A DNA stretch of 64,000 bases from Pseudopyrenochaeta lycopersici (Eukaryota > Ascomycota > Dothideomycetes > Pleosporales > Pseudopyrenochaetaceae): the NCBI GenBank assembly GCA_003313425.1, contig NHZP01000021.1:806001-870000 (forward strand), given 5' to 3'. The notes below the pieces were generated by a model. It was not told the origin of the DNA. It searched no databases and saw only the letters and a list, made by a program, of their open reading frames with translations. Position numbers and translations under genes: made by a program. Shown here one piece after another: positions 1 through 11,846 of this stretch. Position 1 is the first letter of the stretch. The number at the start of each line of letters is the position of its first letter.

Positions 1-1198
1 GAAGAATTGACCCAAGCGAAAGAAGAGGACGAAGAGGGCGCATCATCCGAGTTTGCAACATCATTTTTGCAACAGCTACGTGTTGTCACTAAGAGAGCGT
101 ATACGCACGACTGGCGATCGCCAACCTATATTTGGTCAAAGCTTTGCAGCGCCTTCGGTCTAGTAAGTGGCGCTAAATCCATAGAAATTCTCTGGAAGCA
201 CTAATATACGTAGGCATTCATCAATGGAGTATCTTTTTGGAAGGCTGGATTCTCACCCCAAGCTGTGCAGAACCAACTCTTCTCTCTTTTCATTCTCACT
301 ACACTCTTCGGCGCTCACGTTCAGCTTATCATGAAGCGCTTTCACGAGAGCCGTACCATCTTCGAGATTCGCGAACGCCAATCCCGAACTTATTCGTGGA
401 TTGTGTTCCTGATATCCAACATCCTCGTGGAGCTATCATCTCAGACTATTGTCAGCGTTATCGCTTTTGTATGCTGGTACTACCCACTTGGCATGTGGCA
501 AAACGCACTTAACAATGGCGAGTTGAACGAGAGGGGCGGTTTGACATTCATGTTTGTCTGGTCACTCATGATATTGTTCCAAACATTGTCACAGATGCTC
601 ATGACTATTATGCCGGATATACCAACTGGAATCAATATCGCAAACTTACTTTTCATGCTATCATTGATCTTCTCCGGGTAAGCTGATACTGCATTGATTT
701 TTAGATGAAGAGAAGCCTAGACGATTCGAGGCCTCTTAGTAGCTTCCATCAGCAGAATCTTGCGCTGACTTCTCTAGTGTTCTGGTGTCGCCCTCCGCTC
801 TGCCGCGATTCTGGATCTTCATGTATCGCGCCACACCTCTATCCTATCACATCTCAGGAATAATATCCGTGGGTCTTTCAGGCGCGCAAATTCGGTGCCA
901 GCAAAAGGATATCACAACCATCCTAGAAGTTCCTTCTGGTGCAACCTGCCTGTCATATCTCCGCAACGTTTTGGAAGATAGCAACATGACGCTGGTAGAC
1001 AATACGGGCAATGCAACTGCAAACTGCAGGGTTTGTCCATATACGGACACTGATGCTCTAATGGCAACCTATGGCATCTCCTTCTCACAACGGTGGCGCA
1101 ATTGGGGTATCACTGTTGCATATAACTGCATCAATATTGGCCTCGCCTTTTTGCTGTGGTGGATGATAAAGGTACCTAAAAAGGCACGAAAGAGTTGA
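1..1198 (+). CDS. PDR/CDR-type ABC transporter, C-terminal part (5' end outside window)
   Basis: The visible 3' part of a pleiotropic-drug-resistance ABC exporter; this family pumps lipids, toxins and fungicides across the plasma membrane. Exons are 1-162, 214-677 and 778-1198. The introns (163-213 and 678-777) have GT/AG borders, and the joined reading frame is continuous. The encoded part is the second ABC-2 transmembrane domain: a soluble lead-in, then about five hydrophobic helices, then a Cys-rich external loop (Cys in GAQIRCQQ, GATCLSY, NCRVCPY) with possible N-glycosylation sites (NMT, NAT), then a last helix (IGLAFLLWWMI) and a basic tail. Cysteines in that loop are typical of CDR proteins. 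The nucleotide-binding domains lie upstream of the window. The gene is partial only because the window cuts it; no lesion is seen. Confidence 0.9.
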
Positions 1199-3066
1199 GT
1201 CTTTGATTCAAGTCTGTGCTTATTTTTAATGGCATGATTATTTAGTATGCATTCTGCTGGATGTTAGGATTCAGCGGCGAGTTCCACCAAGGGGAATGTG
1301 CGTGTATGTCACAGTTCACAAATAGATTAATTATGAGTGCTAACCCGGGCAATAAATCATGGGTGGCTTAATTCTCCAAAAGATAGATATTAAATTACGC
1401 CCTGACACCTGGCAAGTTCCAGATGGCTGTGAAAATTACAGATAGCAGTGCATTATGATTTCGATTCAACGTACGAAACCACCAACCTAGCAGCACCAAT
1501 TCTTCCCTACGATGTGTTCGCCGAGCGGCGCTATAAAGGAGCGAGAAGCCTCTTTTGTATTGCAAGAATTCACATGAAGGTAATTGCGTGTTCTCGTATA
1601 AAGAGGCGCATTCTACATGGCGGGTAATTCCGCATTCAACTAGGAAGCTGCGATCCGTTGCACGTAACATCCAACGCCACAATAAGAAGCCGTGTGCTCG
1701 AACATCCTACCACCATTCACAAAAGGCCCATTCGTACCTTGCAATGAGATGATTGCACGCCAGACCTTTTTATGGAAGCATTGTTTCAGCGTCCCAGCCC
1801 AGTGGAAACAGATTGTCTCTCTAAACCCAATCTCCCCGCTTCATGACACGCAAAGCCGGCATTCCCCAGGTCGATCAATCATTCCTTCGCCACGTTTGTC
1901 GGTGCGTACGAGCGCGACATTCCACGCACCTATGCCGCATCTCAACGGGAAACTGTGCAGCGGGGCAACGTGGGATAATATATCCTGCGCCTCAGCTGGT
2001 GTCTGGCCGCTTCCTGAGTGGCTGGCTGGCATGGACAGTGCAAAGTGGCCTGCACAGTGGAAACTTTCCGGATATGTCTGGGCGCTCAAAGGAGCCGTTC
2101 TGCAGGCCCATGGTAAGTATGACTTCCCTGTGATTCGGACATTGCATCGAATCGTCGTCCCTGAATTGGCATGGTAGGGCGTTTTTAGGTGTGGCTGTGA
2201 CTTACGGGCTCGCTTATTGTGGCACACGACTCAGGTCCCCCACTGGAAAGCATCACCCGGTTGGCCTGATTGGGCGCTTGCTGGACGTTAGGCTAATACC
2301 TTGCATCGGACTTGAAGTTACACGTCCCTTTCTCGAACAAGGGTTGGCTTGCAAGCACTGAAAGTCCCCGACGTTGGCTTGTTTTTCTTACATGTGTGCT
2401 GCCTTTGACCTTGTTTAGCGCTGAGATGTTTAGGTGAGAAAATGAGATGCGACCGATGAGGAGGATACACCCGCAGATCTTATTATCGTGCTGGCCTGAA
2501 TGGGCCGCTGGGCCTGGCTGCTACCACATGCATGTCAGCTTTAGTACGAAAGCTGGTCGCGAAGTCAGCGCTGTATTCGCGAGTCTTCTGGCACTATGTC
2601 GCGCTACCACACCCTTCGGATACCGAGATATGCAGCTATGTATGCTGGATGGACGTTTGCGTAGTACCAATTCGCTGAAATGATTAAACTATCTCGGAGG
2701 CCCATTATTTTGGGTGGCGCGAATCCTTTGGCCGCCTTTTGCTCGCACTGCTCAGCCCTAGTTCTTTTTTATTATTCCTGAATGAGAGACAGACGCTGCA
2801 TTTGAAAGGTGAGATCTGTAAGCCCTGGCAGCCCTCTGCTCCGCGGAATATCGTCGTTTGAACGGCTTGTACGACCAGTGACCGCTTTTCGTAGAGTCGT
2901 TCAAGGCACTCGTGCACCCAAATCTCCCTTTCGTTACATCTCCATCTCCGAGCGGGTCCCCCCACAAACCTCCACGAGTCAGAAGCTAAGCTTCGCGGCA
3001 CTTTCTTTCTTTTCAATTCCTGTATCTCTTCGCCATCTGGGCATTGGTCGCGATCAAAGTCTCGCA
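1199..3066. other. Intergenic region, no supported gene
   Basis: Several open frames up to about 160 codons occur on both strands (around 1.4-2.7 kb). None shows a recognisable domain, plausible exon structure or consistent start, so I call no gene. The last few hundred bases should hold the promoter of the rhodopsin-domain gene at 3067. Confidence 0.5.
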
Positions 3067-4419
3067 ATGTCCCTTGAAATTCCTCCTGGCACCGATCTAT
3101 CAAAAATCCCGTTGGCGCCGAATCCCAGCGGTGCACCACCGAACTTTGTGGACCCACCTTCTCTAGCAAATATTTCGTATGGGTTGGTATCCACTATGTT
3201 GGTGCTCTCATCAGGGATTGTGCTACTGAGAGTTTTGTCGGTACTCAAGAAGGATCGTTGCCTCAAAGTTGATGATTGTAAGTCACAGACGTCCCATTTG
3301 CGCCGCGCAAAAAGCAAAAACTGACGAGGAGTGATTGGATAGGTTTCTGTATTCTGGCCTTGTTCTTGACATCTGCGTATGGAATTCTTATCATGTTGAG
3401 TGAGTTCTCCTTCTCGTCAGGATCTTGAAAGTCCGACAATCCTGACTGCCAATAGTGAACGCCACCGCTCGGCATGCATGGGACACACCCATTTCCTTCA
3501 TTGATGAGACTTGGCTGAAGAGAAATGCGGCGCTCTGCCTGCTCTATGGCCCAGCAATGTTCTTTGCTAAAGCTGCCGTCTGCACGCTGTATCTGCGCAT
3601 CTTCAAGACCGTGACGTGGATGCGCTATGCAGCATGGGTTGCTATGATCATCCTCGGCATCACTTACGGAACCATGGTCCCTGTCTATGCGGTCTTTAGC
3701 TTTCCCTACGGCAACGAGAAATGGGATCTTAATCTTGCTGCGAAGGTTGGGAGAGTGGACAGAATGGCCATTAGTACAGGCACCATTAATGTGGCGAGCG
3801 ATATCTTTCTCTTGGCCATTCCGGTGCCGATAATTATGAAACTGAACCTATCGCTGCGCAAGAGAATCGGCCTTTCTGCAGTATTTCTTACGGGTATTGT
3901 GTAAGTTGATCTTTTCAGTGTGATAGTCGAAATATGTTACTGATATTGTTCAGAGCGACTGTTGCTACAGTGCTTGGTCTTTACTTCCGTATCGAGATGT
4001 TCCGGTCTAAGTTCGACACCGATGGCGGCGATGCTACTTGGGTTGCAGCAGCAACCTACATCACTGTGTAAGTTCTGAACTCCTTGACCACGTCGAACTT
4101 TCTCTAACCCGACAACAGCCTGGTCGAACTCTATGTCACCATCATGGTATCTTGTGTCCCAGGTTGTGTAGCATCATGGCGTAACATCCTCCGAGAGACG
4201 ACTGTCATCACCACGCTCCGCTCCCTTATCAACTCATCACGAGCCTCGCTGTCCCGTTCCCGCGAATCATCACGGGCAAGAGGGAACAGTGGCAAGACGC
4301 CATCCTTTCGTTCCGACGAGGCCGATCTCGCGCCAAAAGATGAATTCGAGCTTCAGGAACGAAAAGATAGGGATGTGGGTATTACGAAGACAATCAAGAT
4401 ACAGCAAACAGAAGTATAG
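3067..4419 (+). CDS. Fungal rhodopsin-domain (SAT4-like) integral membrane protein
   Basis: A predicted seven-helix plasma-membrane protein of the fungal rhodopsin-domain family. The molecular role of this family is mostly unknown; some members are proposed GPCR-like receptors. Five exons: 3067-3277, 3343-3399, 3456-3900, 3954-4067 and 4119-4419. All four introns are GT...AG and every join keeps the frame. Hydrophobic segments appear in order, for example ISYGLVSTMLVLSSGIVLL, FCILALFLTSAYGILIML, LLYGPAMFFAKAAVCTLYL and VASDIFLLAIPVPIIMKL. The C-terminal tail is Ser/Arg/Lys-rich and cytosolic in character. Start: the ATG at 3067 follows an in-frame open lead-in, but the first hydrophobic segment begins about 35 residues after it, as usual for the family. 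A 32-bp tandem repeat lies just past the stop. Confidence 0.85.
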
Positions 4420-4460
4420 GATGAGGGGTTCTCGTGGGAGAATGATGGCTGGTGGTGGGG

Positions 4461-4524
4461 ATGAGCGAGATGTAGACAAGAGGAAGACGTAGATGAGCGA
4501 GATGCAGACAAGAGAAAGACGTAG
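4461..4524 (+). repeat. 32-bp tandem duplication
   Basis: Two adjacent 32-bp copies (4461-4492 and 4493-4524) share the core GAGCGAGATG...AGACAAGAG and differ at two positions. They lie about 40 bp after the stop codon of the rhodopsin-domain gene, so probably within its 3' UTR. Confidence 0.85.
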
Positions 4525-4924
4525 ACTCGTCGAGTCGGAATGAGAGAGCAAATCCGAAGAACAGGAGAAGGCGCTGAATACTGTTTGATTTCGCAACGTA
4601 AAAGGCGTTATGGAGAGGAGGCACTTGTCATTCGTTTTTGTACATACTGATCGTCGATATACCCCACAGGACCACGGAGTCCAATGAATCCATCAATCTT
4701 ACGGATTTCACTTTATTGTCTATGATGATGGTAGAGATGGACTGGTGATATGAATGTGCAGACGGCGGAAAGGAAACTCGCTCAGGGTGTTTAGGCCGCC
4801 GAGCCCCGCTAAGCTATCGCGATCCACTATTCGTCGGCGGCCTCCGCAGCTCTCTTGACACGCATCATCTTCTCTTCTACTGAAAATCTTCTGCCAAAAG
4901 ATTCGACAAGATTCCTGCACCGAC
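4525..4924. other. Intergenic, promoter of the aldehyde dehydrogenase gene expected here
   Basis: About 400 bp without a supportable gene between the tandem repeat and the start codon at 4925. No clear TATA box was recognised. Confidence 0.5.
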
Positions 4925-6540
4925 ATGAGTACCGCACCGCCTGAGACGTATATGATGTGGGTGGAGGGGAAAGAGGCAACGGGTGACGCGGAGCAGTCAG
5001 TCAGCGAACCTGATCAGCCATGACACACCACGCTTGCTAATCAGATGGAAGGCTCCCCATTGAAGATCCTGCGAACGGAGAGATTTTTGCATACTGCCAT
5101 GCTGCTTCGGCTGCAAACGTTGACGATGTTGTCAAGATGGCTCACAAAGTCTTCAAGTCCGGTGTCTGGTCAAAGGCCCCGCGTCATGTTCGTGCGGATA
5201 CGCTCGACAAAATCGCCGAACTTTTGACCAAGAACCTGCCGCGCCTCATTGAGCTTGAAGTTCGCCAGACTGGACGAGCTATCCGTGAAATGAATGCCCA
5301 AGTCCCCACTCTAGTCAAATGGTTCAAATATTATGCCGCTTTGATCCGGACAGAAGAGCGGTCCGTTCTGCCTACTGTTGGGAAGTTGCATAATTGGGTC
5401 GATCGCAAGCCGCTTGGCGTTGTTGCGCAGATAACACCTTTCAATCATCCCATGCTGATTGCTGTTAAGAAGATTGCGCCGGCGTTGGCTGCTGGCAACT
5501 CTATCGTCTTGAAGCCGAGTGAGTTGACGCCACTGACGAGCATTGAGCTGGGAAAGTTGCTGAAAGAGGCGGGCTTACCTGATGGTGTATTCAATGTGTT
5601 ATCAGGCGATGGTTTGACCACGGGTAAAGCGCTTGTTGAACACCCACTGATCAAGAAGGTTGATGTTACTGGAGGTACGCCCGCTGGACGAGCTATCGGT
5701 GCCATCGCTGGACGCAATCTGGCACATTACACCGCAGAGCTTGGGGGCAAAGCGCCTCTCATAGTGTTCCAGCAGGCAAATATAGATCTAGCAGTGAACG
5801 GTATCGTCTTTGGGAGTTTCATCGCCAGCGGACAGACTTGCGTTGCCGCGACTCGAATCATTGTGCACAGCAGCATCTTCAACCAAGTCGTAGAGAAGCT
5901 TAAAGTCAAGGCGCAAAGCATCGAGAAGCGGATGGGCTCGCCAAAGAACGTTGAATCAATGATGGGCCCTCTTATATCCGCAAAGCAGTTAGTGAACGTC
6001 TCAATGCTCGTTGGCAACGCGATTGAAGCGGGTGTCACAGTGGTGACGGGCGGTCAAAGGATGTCCGGTCCATCGTCCCTCGATAACACTGACTTCTGGA
6101 AAGGCTACTTCTATCCACCCACCATATTGACTGACAGTGCATCCAAGAAGGTTATCGACACACGAATATGGAAAGAAGAAGCCTTCGGGCCCGTCATCGT
6201 CGTTGTCGGCTTCGAGACCGAGGAGGAAGCGCTGGAGCTCGCCAACGACAGCGAATTTGGTCTTGGTGCAGCCATTTGGACGCAAGATTTGTCGCAAGCA
6301 TTCAGAGTGTCGGATGCTATCGAGAGTGGCATCTGCTGGGTCAACACGCATCATCGCAACGATCCCAGCTCGCCATGGGGCGGTATCAAGAGTTCTGGTG
6401 TTGGAAGTGAGAATGGCATCGACGCTTACCATGCGTACACGACGACGAAGAGTACGATTATCAATTATGCAAGTGCAGAGGAAGGTCTAGCGAGCGATGA
6501 CTGGTTTAGAGAGGGAACTGGTGAGGTGAGGTATGGTTGA
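4925..6540 (+). CDS. Aldehyde dehydrogenase, NAD(P)-dependent
   Basis: Oxidises an aldehyde to the carboxylic acid using NAD(P)+; the substrate cannot be read from sequence. Exon 1 is 4925-4982, the intron is 4983-5044 (GTGACG...GCTAATCAG) and exon 2 runs 5045-6540. Together they give 517 codons plus stop, close to the usual ~500. The splice restores the N-terminal strand (WVEGKEAT-DGRLPIEDPANGE) that a start inside exon 2 would lose. Family landmarks: TPFNHP and the KPSELTP cofactor segment, a GGTPAG glycine turn, the general base Glu251 in AELGGKAP, the nucleophile Cys285 in GQTCVAATR, and a C-terminal PWGGIKSSG motif. No peroxisomal or mitochondrial signal is obvious, so it is probably cytosolic. 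It sits between a rhodopsin-domain gene and an NLR gene, with no pathway partner visible. Confidence 0.93.
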
Positions 6541-6914
6541 GAGCGTTGAAGTATACTTAGTATCCACTAAATGCAATCCATTCAATCAAGTTAATTAAAT
6601 ATCGTATTAACCACCTTCCCTTGTCTGTCACTGCAGAAAAGCCATTTTTCTAGGAGGAAGCTCTTATCATGACTTGTATTTGTGTTCATATTAATTCACG
6701 GCGGTTGTTGAACTCGGCCATGATGGCCAGAGTCGTGCGACGTGGGCCATTCGTTCACAGAAATGAGACACAGGTACGGCAAAGAGGACAAAGAGTATTT
6801 CAGGAGAAAACATGCCTTTAGATATCTTGTGTTATGTAACTCAACCCTCAATCACATAATCCCCTTTGTAGGTCAACTACCGCTTTGAAACAATCTTCTG
6901 CGCGAAGCTATAGG
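6541..6914. other. Intergenic between convergent genes
   Basis: About 370 bp between the stop of the plus-strand aldehyde dehydrogenase and the stop of the minus-strand NLR gene. It should hold both 3' UTRs. No gene seen. Confidence 0.6.
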
Positions 6915-9900
6915 TCACACTGGCCTGCGGGAACTGTCACGACGTTGTGCATCGCCTAAATGCTGGACGCCATTACCGTCGATGCTCAGATTTTCTGGGC
7001 TGTAAGCGTTGTTCGGCTGGCCGGAAGTACTGCTACTACCTTCCCACTGCGTTCTATGGTTGGTATAACGTGGCATTATTGGCGGAGAGAATATGGACCC
7101 AGGTTCGTAGTTAAACTGCATGGCGAAGTCAGGATTAAACCCCATGAACTGGCCCGGATAATAGGAGGGGGTTGCAAAATTCTGCTCCATGTTACCAAAA
7201 TGATACATAGGACGGCCTGGGCGTACTGGATGCGATTCCATTTGCGAGCCCAACCCGGAGTCTGAGTTTGCTGGCCAAGGGAAAGATTGGTGGTCCAAGC
7301 GGGGTACAGGCGGCATATATCCACTAATTGGCTCTTGCATATAATTCTCCAGAGTCTGCTGTGAAGCAGAATTTATATCCTGTAGCCTGGGATTGTCTTC
7401 GGGGAGCGGTCCGGTCATCTGAACACAATCGTTGCTCCCAGTTGTCGCAGTAGCCGAGTCCACATTGCGTGCCGGTAAGACTCTTTGAGTCCCAGCAAAG
7501 GAGCGAAAGATTCTGCATACTTCTTCTGCATTACTTCCGCCTACTACTTCCTGCAAACGTTGTCGTAGGCATGGGTTATTGCAGATTTCTTGCACCGCCT
7601 CCCCGACAGTGTCGGAAGTGGCGTAATCTAGACAATGTTAGGATTATGGGAAGGTCCTTGCAGAAATATGAAAGCCTACAAGATGAAGAGGGTATCGTGC
7701 CCCGATAATCCGGAAATACGATGCGATACACACGTCTCCAATGTTCCTCGTGGGATATTTTACACACATCCTTCTTGCATCTCAGATCTTTGGCTTGCTG
7801 GGAGCAGATTCCTTCAGAATAATTATCCCGTTCTTTCTTTTTGCACGTATTCATTCTGAGATGCGATGTCATAGTCGCTTCGGTCGCAAAAGTTTCCCAA
7901 CAGTCTGGACAAAAAACCTTCTCGTGTTTACGATAGATGTGCTCTCTGTGAAGGGGTTAGTAGATAGCCTGTAGAGGGTATAGAGACATTTTTATTACTT
8001 AAGGCGAGCTACTGTAGCTCCTGGGGGGCAGGCGTGTCGATCAGGATATCTTTTCTGGTAGGGGCACGCATACTGCGATTCGACTTCTTTACAAGTACGC
8101 TTTCTGCCCTCGCGTCCATCTTCAGGGTTCTCTTCATTGTCATCTGGAGATCGTTCTGAACGGGACCGTTTGTGTCCCGAACCAGAGTGTCGTTGGGAGC
8201 CTCGTCCACGATTGGGCAAGCCGGTGTCGCTGTTCTTCGACGATTTTCCTGATTCCTGGGCATTGCCAGATGTATTACCACCATTAGGACACTGCTTGAT
8301 CAAAGCCGAAACCACTCTGAAGATCCAGCCGTCATCATCGATTATGCCAGGGCGCTTCGGTAGCTCTATCTGAGCTCCTTGATCAACAAGAAGTCTAACA
8401 ATTGTCGGGTGACCACGGCTGATGGCGTGCATAATAGGAGTTTTTCCAGTTCGAGCATCTCGATTGTTCGGATTTGCTCCGTACTGTAAAAGATTATTGA
8501 CAAGACCTTCATTCCCACCGGCAGCGGCTATTGATAAAGCGGATTGTCCATGTTGGTGGTCGTAGACGTTGGGCTGACATCCGATATCGAGAAAATTTAG
8601 TACTATCTCCGCAGAGCCGTAAACAACTGCAGCGATGAAAGCCCGCTCTAGAAATGCATGGCGGCAATGGACGAACCGACCGGACTGGAGCAGAGATCGG
8701 ACTAAATTTGGGAGACCTAAGGCAGCAGCAAATACCAATGCTGTCCCAAGAGAAGCGAAGGGCCATTTTGTGTTTCCCAGATTCAATGCAAATCTCGCTA
8801 CATCTTCTTTGCCGTTCGCGGCTGCTAAAGTCAATATGGAATAGCCTTGTGAGTCCAGCTCGTCTGTATTAGCTCCATGTTGGAGGAGTAATTTTACGAT
8901 GTCCACTTTCCCCTTCTGAACGGCGTAGTGCAAAGATGTTTCTCGATATGCATCAACACAGCCAACGTTGGCCCCTCTGAGAAGAAGGAGCCGCACAATA
9001 TCTTCATGGCCGCTTTTGGACGCAAGATGCAAAGGAGTGTGATGTTCGACATCAGTAGCATTGACATCGGCTCCATACTCGAGAAGTGTTGTCGCCACGT
9101 CCAGATGCCCACGAAAACAGGCATAATGCAGAGGCGTACGTCCGATACCATCAGTCTGATCCCAATGTATTCTCATAGAAGCTCGGAGAGGCAAAGCTTG
9201 GATAGTGTTGAGGAGACCGTACTGAGATGCAACATGTAGAAGCGAGATACGTTTCGCTGCGCGCGGTTGCAATGATTCAGACTTGTACCCATGGTTCCGG
9301 TATAGCCAAAGGGAAACGCGACCCATGGATGGCTCTTGAAAGAAATCAAGAAGATATTCCTGACATATACCAAAATTATCGCCCACTCCTGCGTGGTAGC
9401 CCCAATTGACCGCACTGTAACTTAGAAGAGAATCGTGAATGGCTGACTCTTCAAAGATGCTACTTTCCATGGAGTAGTAGCATGTCTCAGCTAAAAGAGT
9501 ATGCGCAAGGCCGATAGGCATGACATGATGTCCCCCAAAGCCTGTTAAAAAGTCCCTCACCGTACAATGAATCAGTTGTACGTGTTTAGTGTCTGAGAGA
9601 GGATCAGAGACAACTTCAATGAGGCCTTGAAAACGTCCTTCTATGCGAGAGATCCATTCGTAATGCGTCTCATCACACTGTCTGCCATCGCTTCTTTTAG
9701 TGCAATATTTAAGAGCAGAATGTAGCTCATATGTTGTCAGCGGCCTGGCTGCGAACAACACCCATGATAGTATTAATCGCATCATCGGGTTGAGATGTGA
9801 GGGAATTCGATTAAGGTGCGCCTCGTAAAATAGATCCAAATCGGTGGGAAGATCTTGAATTACTCTTTGCCATTTCTCCGTGTTGTAGTTCGGGGTGTGT

Positions 9901-11846
9901 TGAACAGAAAGTTCGGTCAACGAGTTGATGGCCAAATTCACCCACAAGAACATCCCATTAGCCTTACGCATGATAAGTTCTACTATCTTTTGCAAATGAT
10001 TACTCAATTTATCCTGGTCGTTGGCATCATAATTGCCAGTAATCATCTCAGGGTCAACCAATCTGGACCACAACATTGCTGAGCAAAAGTTCGCAATATC
10101 TTGGCTGTTCTCTATGTCCAGATCTATTTTCTTCGTTCGATACCCTTCGTGCACTCGCTGCATGCTTGGTACCCAGCGCGAGGCCACTACGACGCGAACT
10201 TTCTTCAGGAATCTCGGCGTGTTGTAGATAGGCTCAATGCATTCTATCAAATCATCCTGCACATCTGAATCACATTCGTCCAGACCGTCGATAACGATGA
10301 ACACATTCGCATTATTTGTTGCCGCAGACAATGTAGATCGCAGGCATCGTTGGTATTCACGATAATCCAAGTCTTCGGGTCGCTCCGGAAACGAAGAGAT
10401 GGAGTCCAAGGGATGGCAGGGACCAGAAAAGGTCGATGGGTCATTTTCGAGGATCTGGTAAAGAAGCGCTCGAAGGAGGACCCCTTTCGCACTACCCTTG
10501 TCTCTTTTCAGAATGTATCGGAAATCAAAGGATATAGCGGCCGTGATGGCACGCTGTGGGAAGTGTGTGACGTTGTCGCGGACACTGTTGACGAAAACCT
10601 TTGATAACGTTGACTTCCCACTCCCTGGTTTCCCAGTGATCCAAAGTATGTCGTTGTTATCCGAAGATAGCCAGGATCTATATATTTCATGCCGAAAGAG
10701 CCAGTCGCCGGATCCTTTCAATACAGGAGTTGAACTGTGATGGAGCAGTGCCTTGCTTGGAGCAAGCCAACGCTGAATGTGAGCTATTGCCTATGTCAGG
10801 ACATTTCAAGAATACTATACGTGGCTTACCTACCTCTCTCGATCCCTCTCAGAGGGATTTCGATCGCACAAGTGACCATTTTACGTATCTCGCCAATGAT
10901 TCTCAGTCGGCTTGCAGGGGTAGCAGGGTAGGACTATCGTAAGTTAAGATACTTGTCTGGTTATAGAAGGGGAAATGCACGTACCTTCTTGCCCAGAGGA
11001 CAGAAAATCATGGATAACTGAAAATTCGGGCTCAGGGAATCCCAGATATAGCGATCATGCGTATTTCCTTCATCGAGAAAAATGGTAACGGGGACTTCGA
11101 AGAGTTTTGCGTCCCCCGGGTTTCGAACATGTTGGCGCGTATCATTATTACCAGTGAGGTTTTTAAACGATGGAACTATCGTGTCCGGAGCGTGATCGTG
11201 CTCGAGATGGTGTTCATCCTGGGAGCCTTCTATGCAAATGACGCCTTTAAGATTCGTAGCAAGTTCGAGAAAATTTGAGCGAGCACTCAGAAGGGTGAAT
11301 AAGTGGATGATGAACTTCGGAAGCATGCTGACACCAGCAGTGTTGTGGAATATTATCACAAATGCTCTATCAAACTGGGATGAAAGATACCATTAGACGG
11401 GGTAGATCATCGATAGAGGACGTAGATTGAGACAAGATGAGATGCGGCCTCGAAAAGAAGCTGATAGTGCGGGTTGGGAGCTGGGAACTTGTACATACAG
11501 TTTTTGTTAGTTGTCTTAATCGGAGAAGCTGATTCAAAAACTTGAGATCAAACCCTTCAATATCAGCCACAGACTCTGACTTGAGACGATGTTCATCAAC
11601 ATCTCCAGTGGCTAAAATGCGTGCGTCCTTGAACGCTTCAGGGAGATGATGTTGCAGCCAGGAGTCTCTCGATGGGTGATTACCACTCAGATGTTTGTCG
11701 TATTTTGGTAGGGAGTGAACAATAGCGACAATGTCGAAGGAATGAGTACGGTCCTTGTCGGCCTTTCGGACGTGAAATGGTCTTATTGTTGTCAGCTGAC
11801 TAGCTGCCGTCAAAGAACGCACACCCTTCATGTCTACTATTGGCAT
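6915..11846 (-). CDS. NLR-type receptor: degenerate alpha/beta-hydrolase-like head, NACHT, ankyrin repeats, zinc-finger tail
   Basis: A STAND-class, NOD-like receptor. Fungal relatives act in non-self recognition and programmed cell death. I resolve six exons (minus strand): 11846-11499, 11374-10985, 10933-10834, 10783-7999, 7945-7680 and 7627-6915. They total 4602 nt, exactly 1533 codons plus stop, and all introns are GT...AG. Order: an alpha/beta-hydrolase-like region (about 1-250) whose expected GxSxG elbow reads HNTAG; a linker; NACHT with Walker A GKPGSGKST (330-338) and Walker B VFIVIDGLDEC (to about 450); about eight ankyrin repeats (about 820-1100); a Ser/Arg/Lys-rich stretch; a Cys/His zinc-finger segment (CPYQKRYPDRHAC ... 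VFCPDCWETF ... HLRMNTC, about 1190-1240) split by intron 4; and a low-complexity Pro/Asn/Gln-rich tail. The start is the least certain part: the ATG at 11846 is the first in-frame one, and an extra upstream exon is possible. Confidence 0.85.

Noticed and set aside
1692..2227. Overlapping 161-codon (plus) and 128-codon (minus) frames
   Set aside because: Neither has recognisable sequence or splice structure; they mask each other in GC-balanced DNA.
3067..6540. ABC transporter, membrane receptor-like protein and aldehyde dehydrogenase as a secondary-metabolite cluster
   Set aside because: No backbone synthase (PKS, NRPS, terpene cyclase) is visible in the window, so a cluster cannot be claimed.
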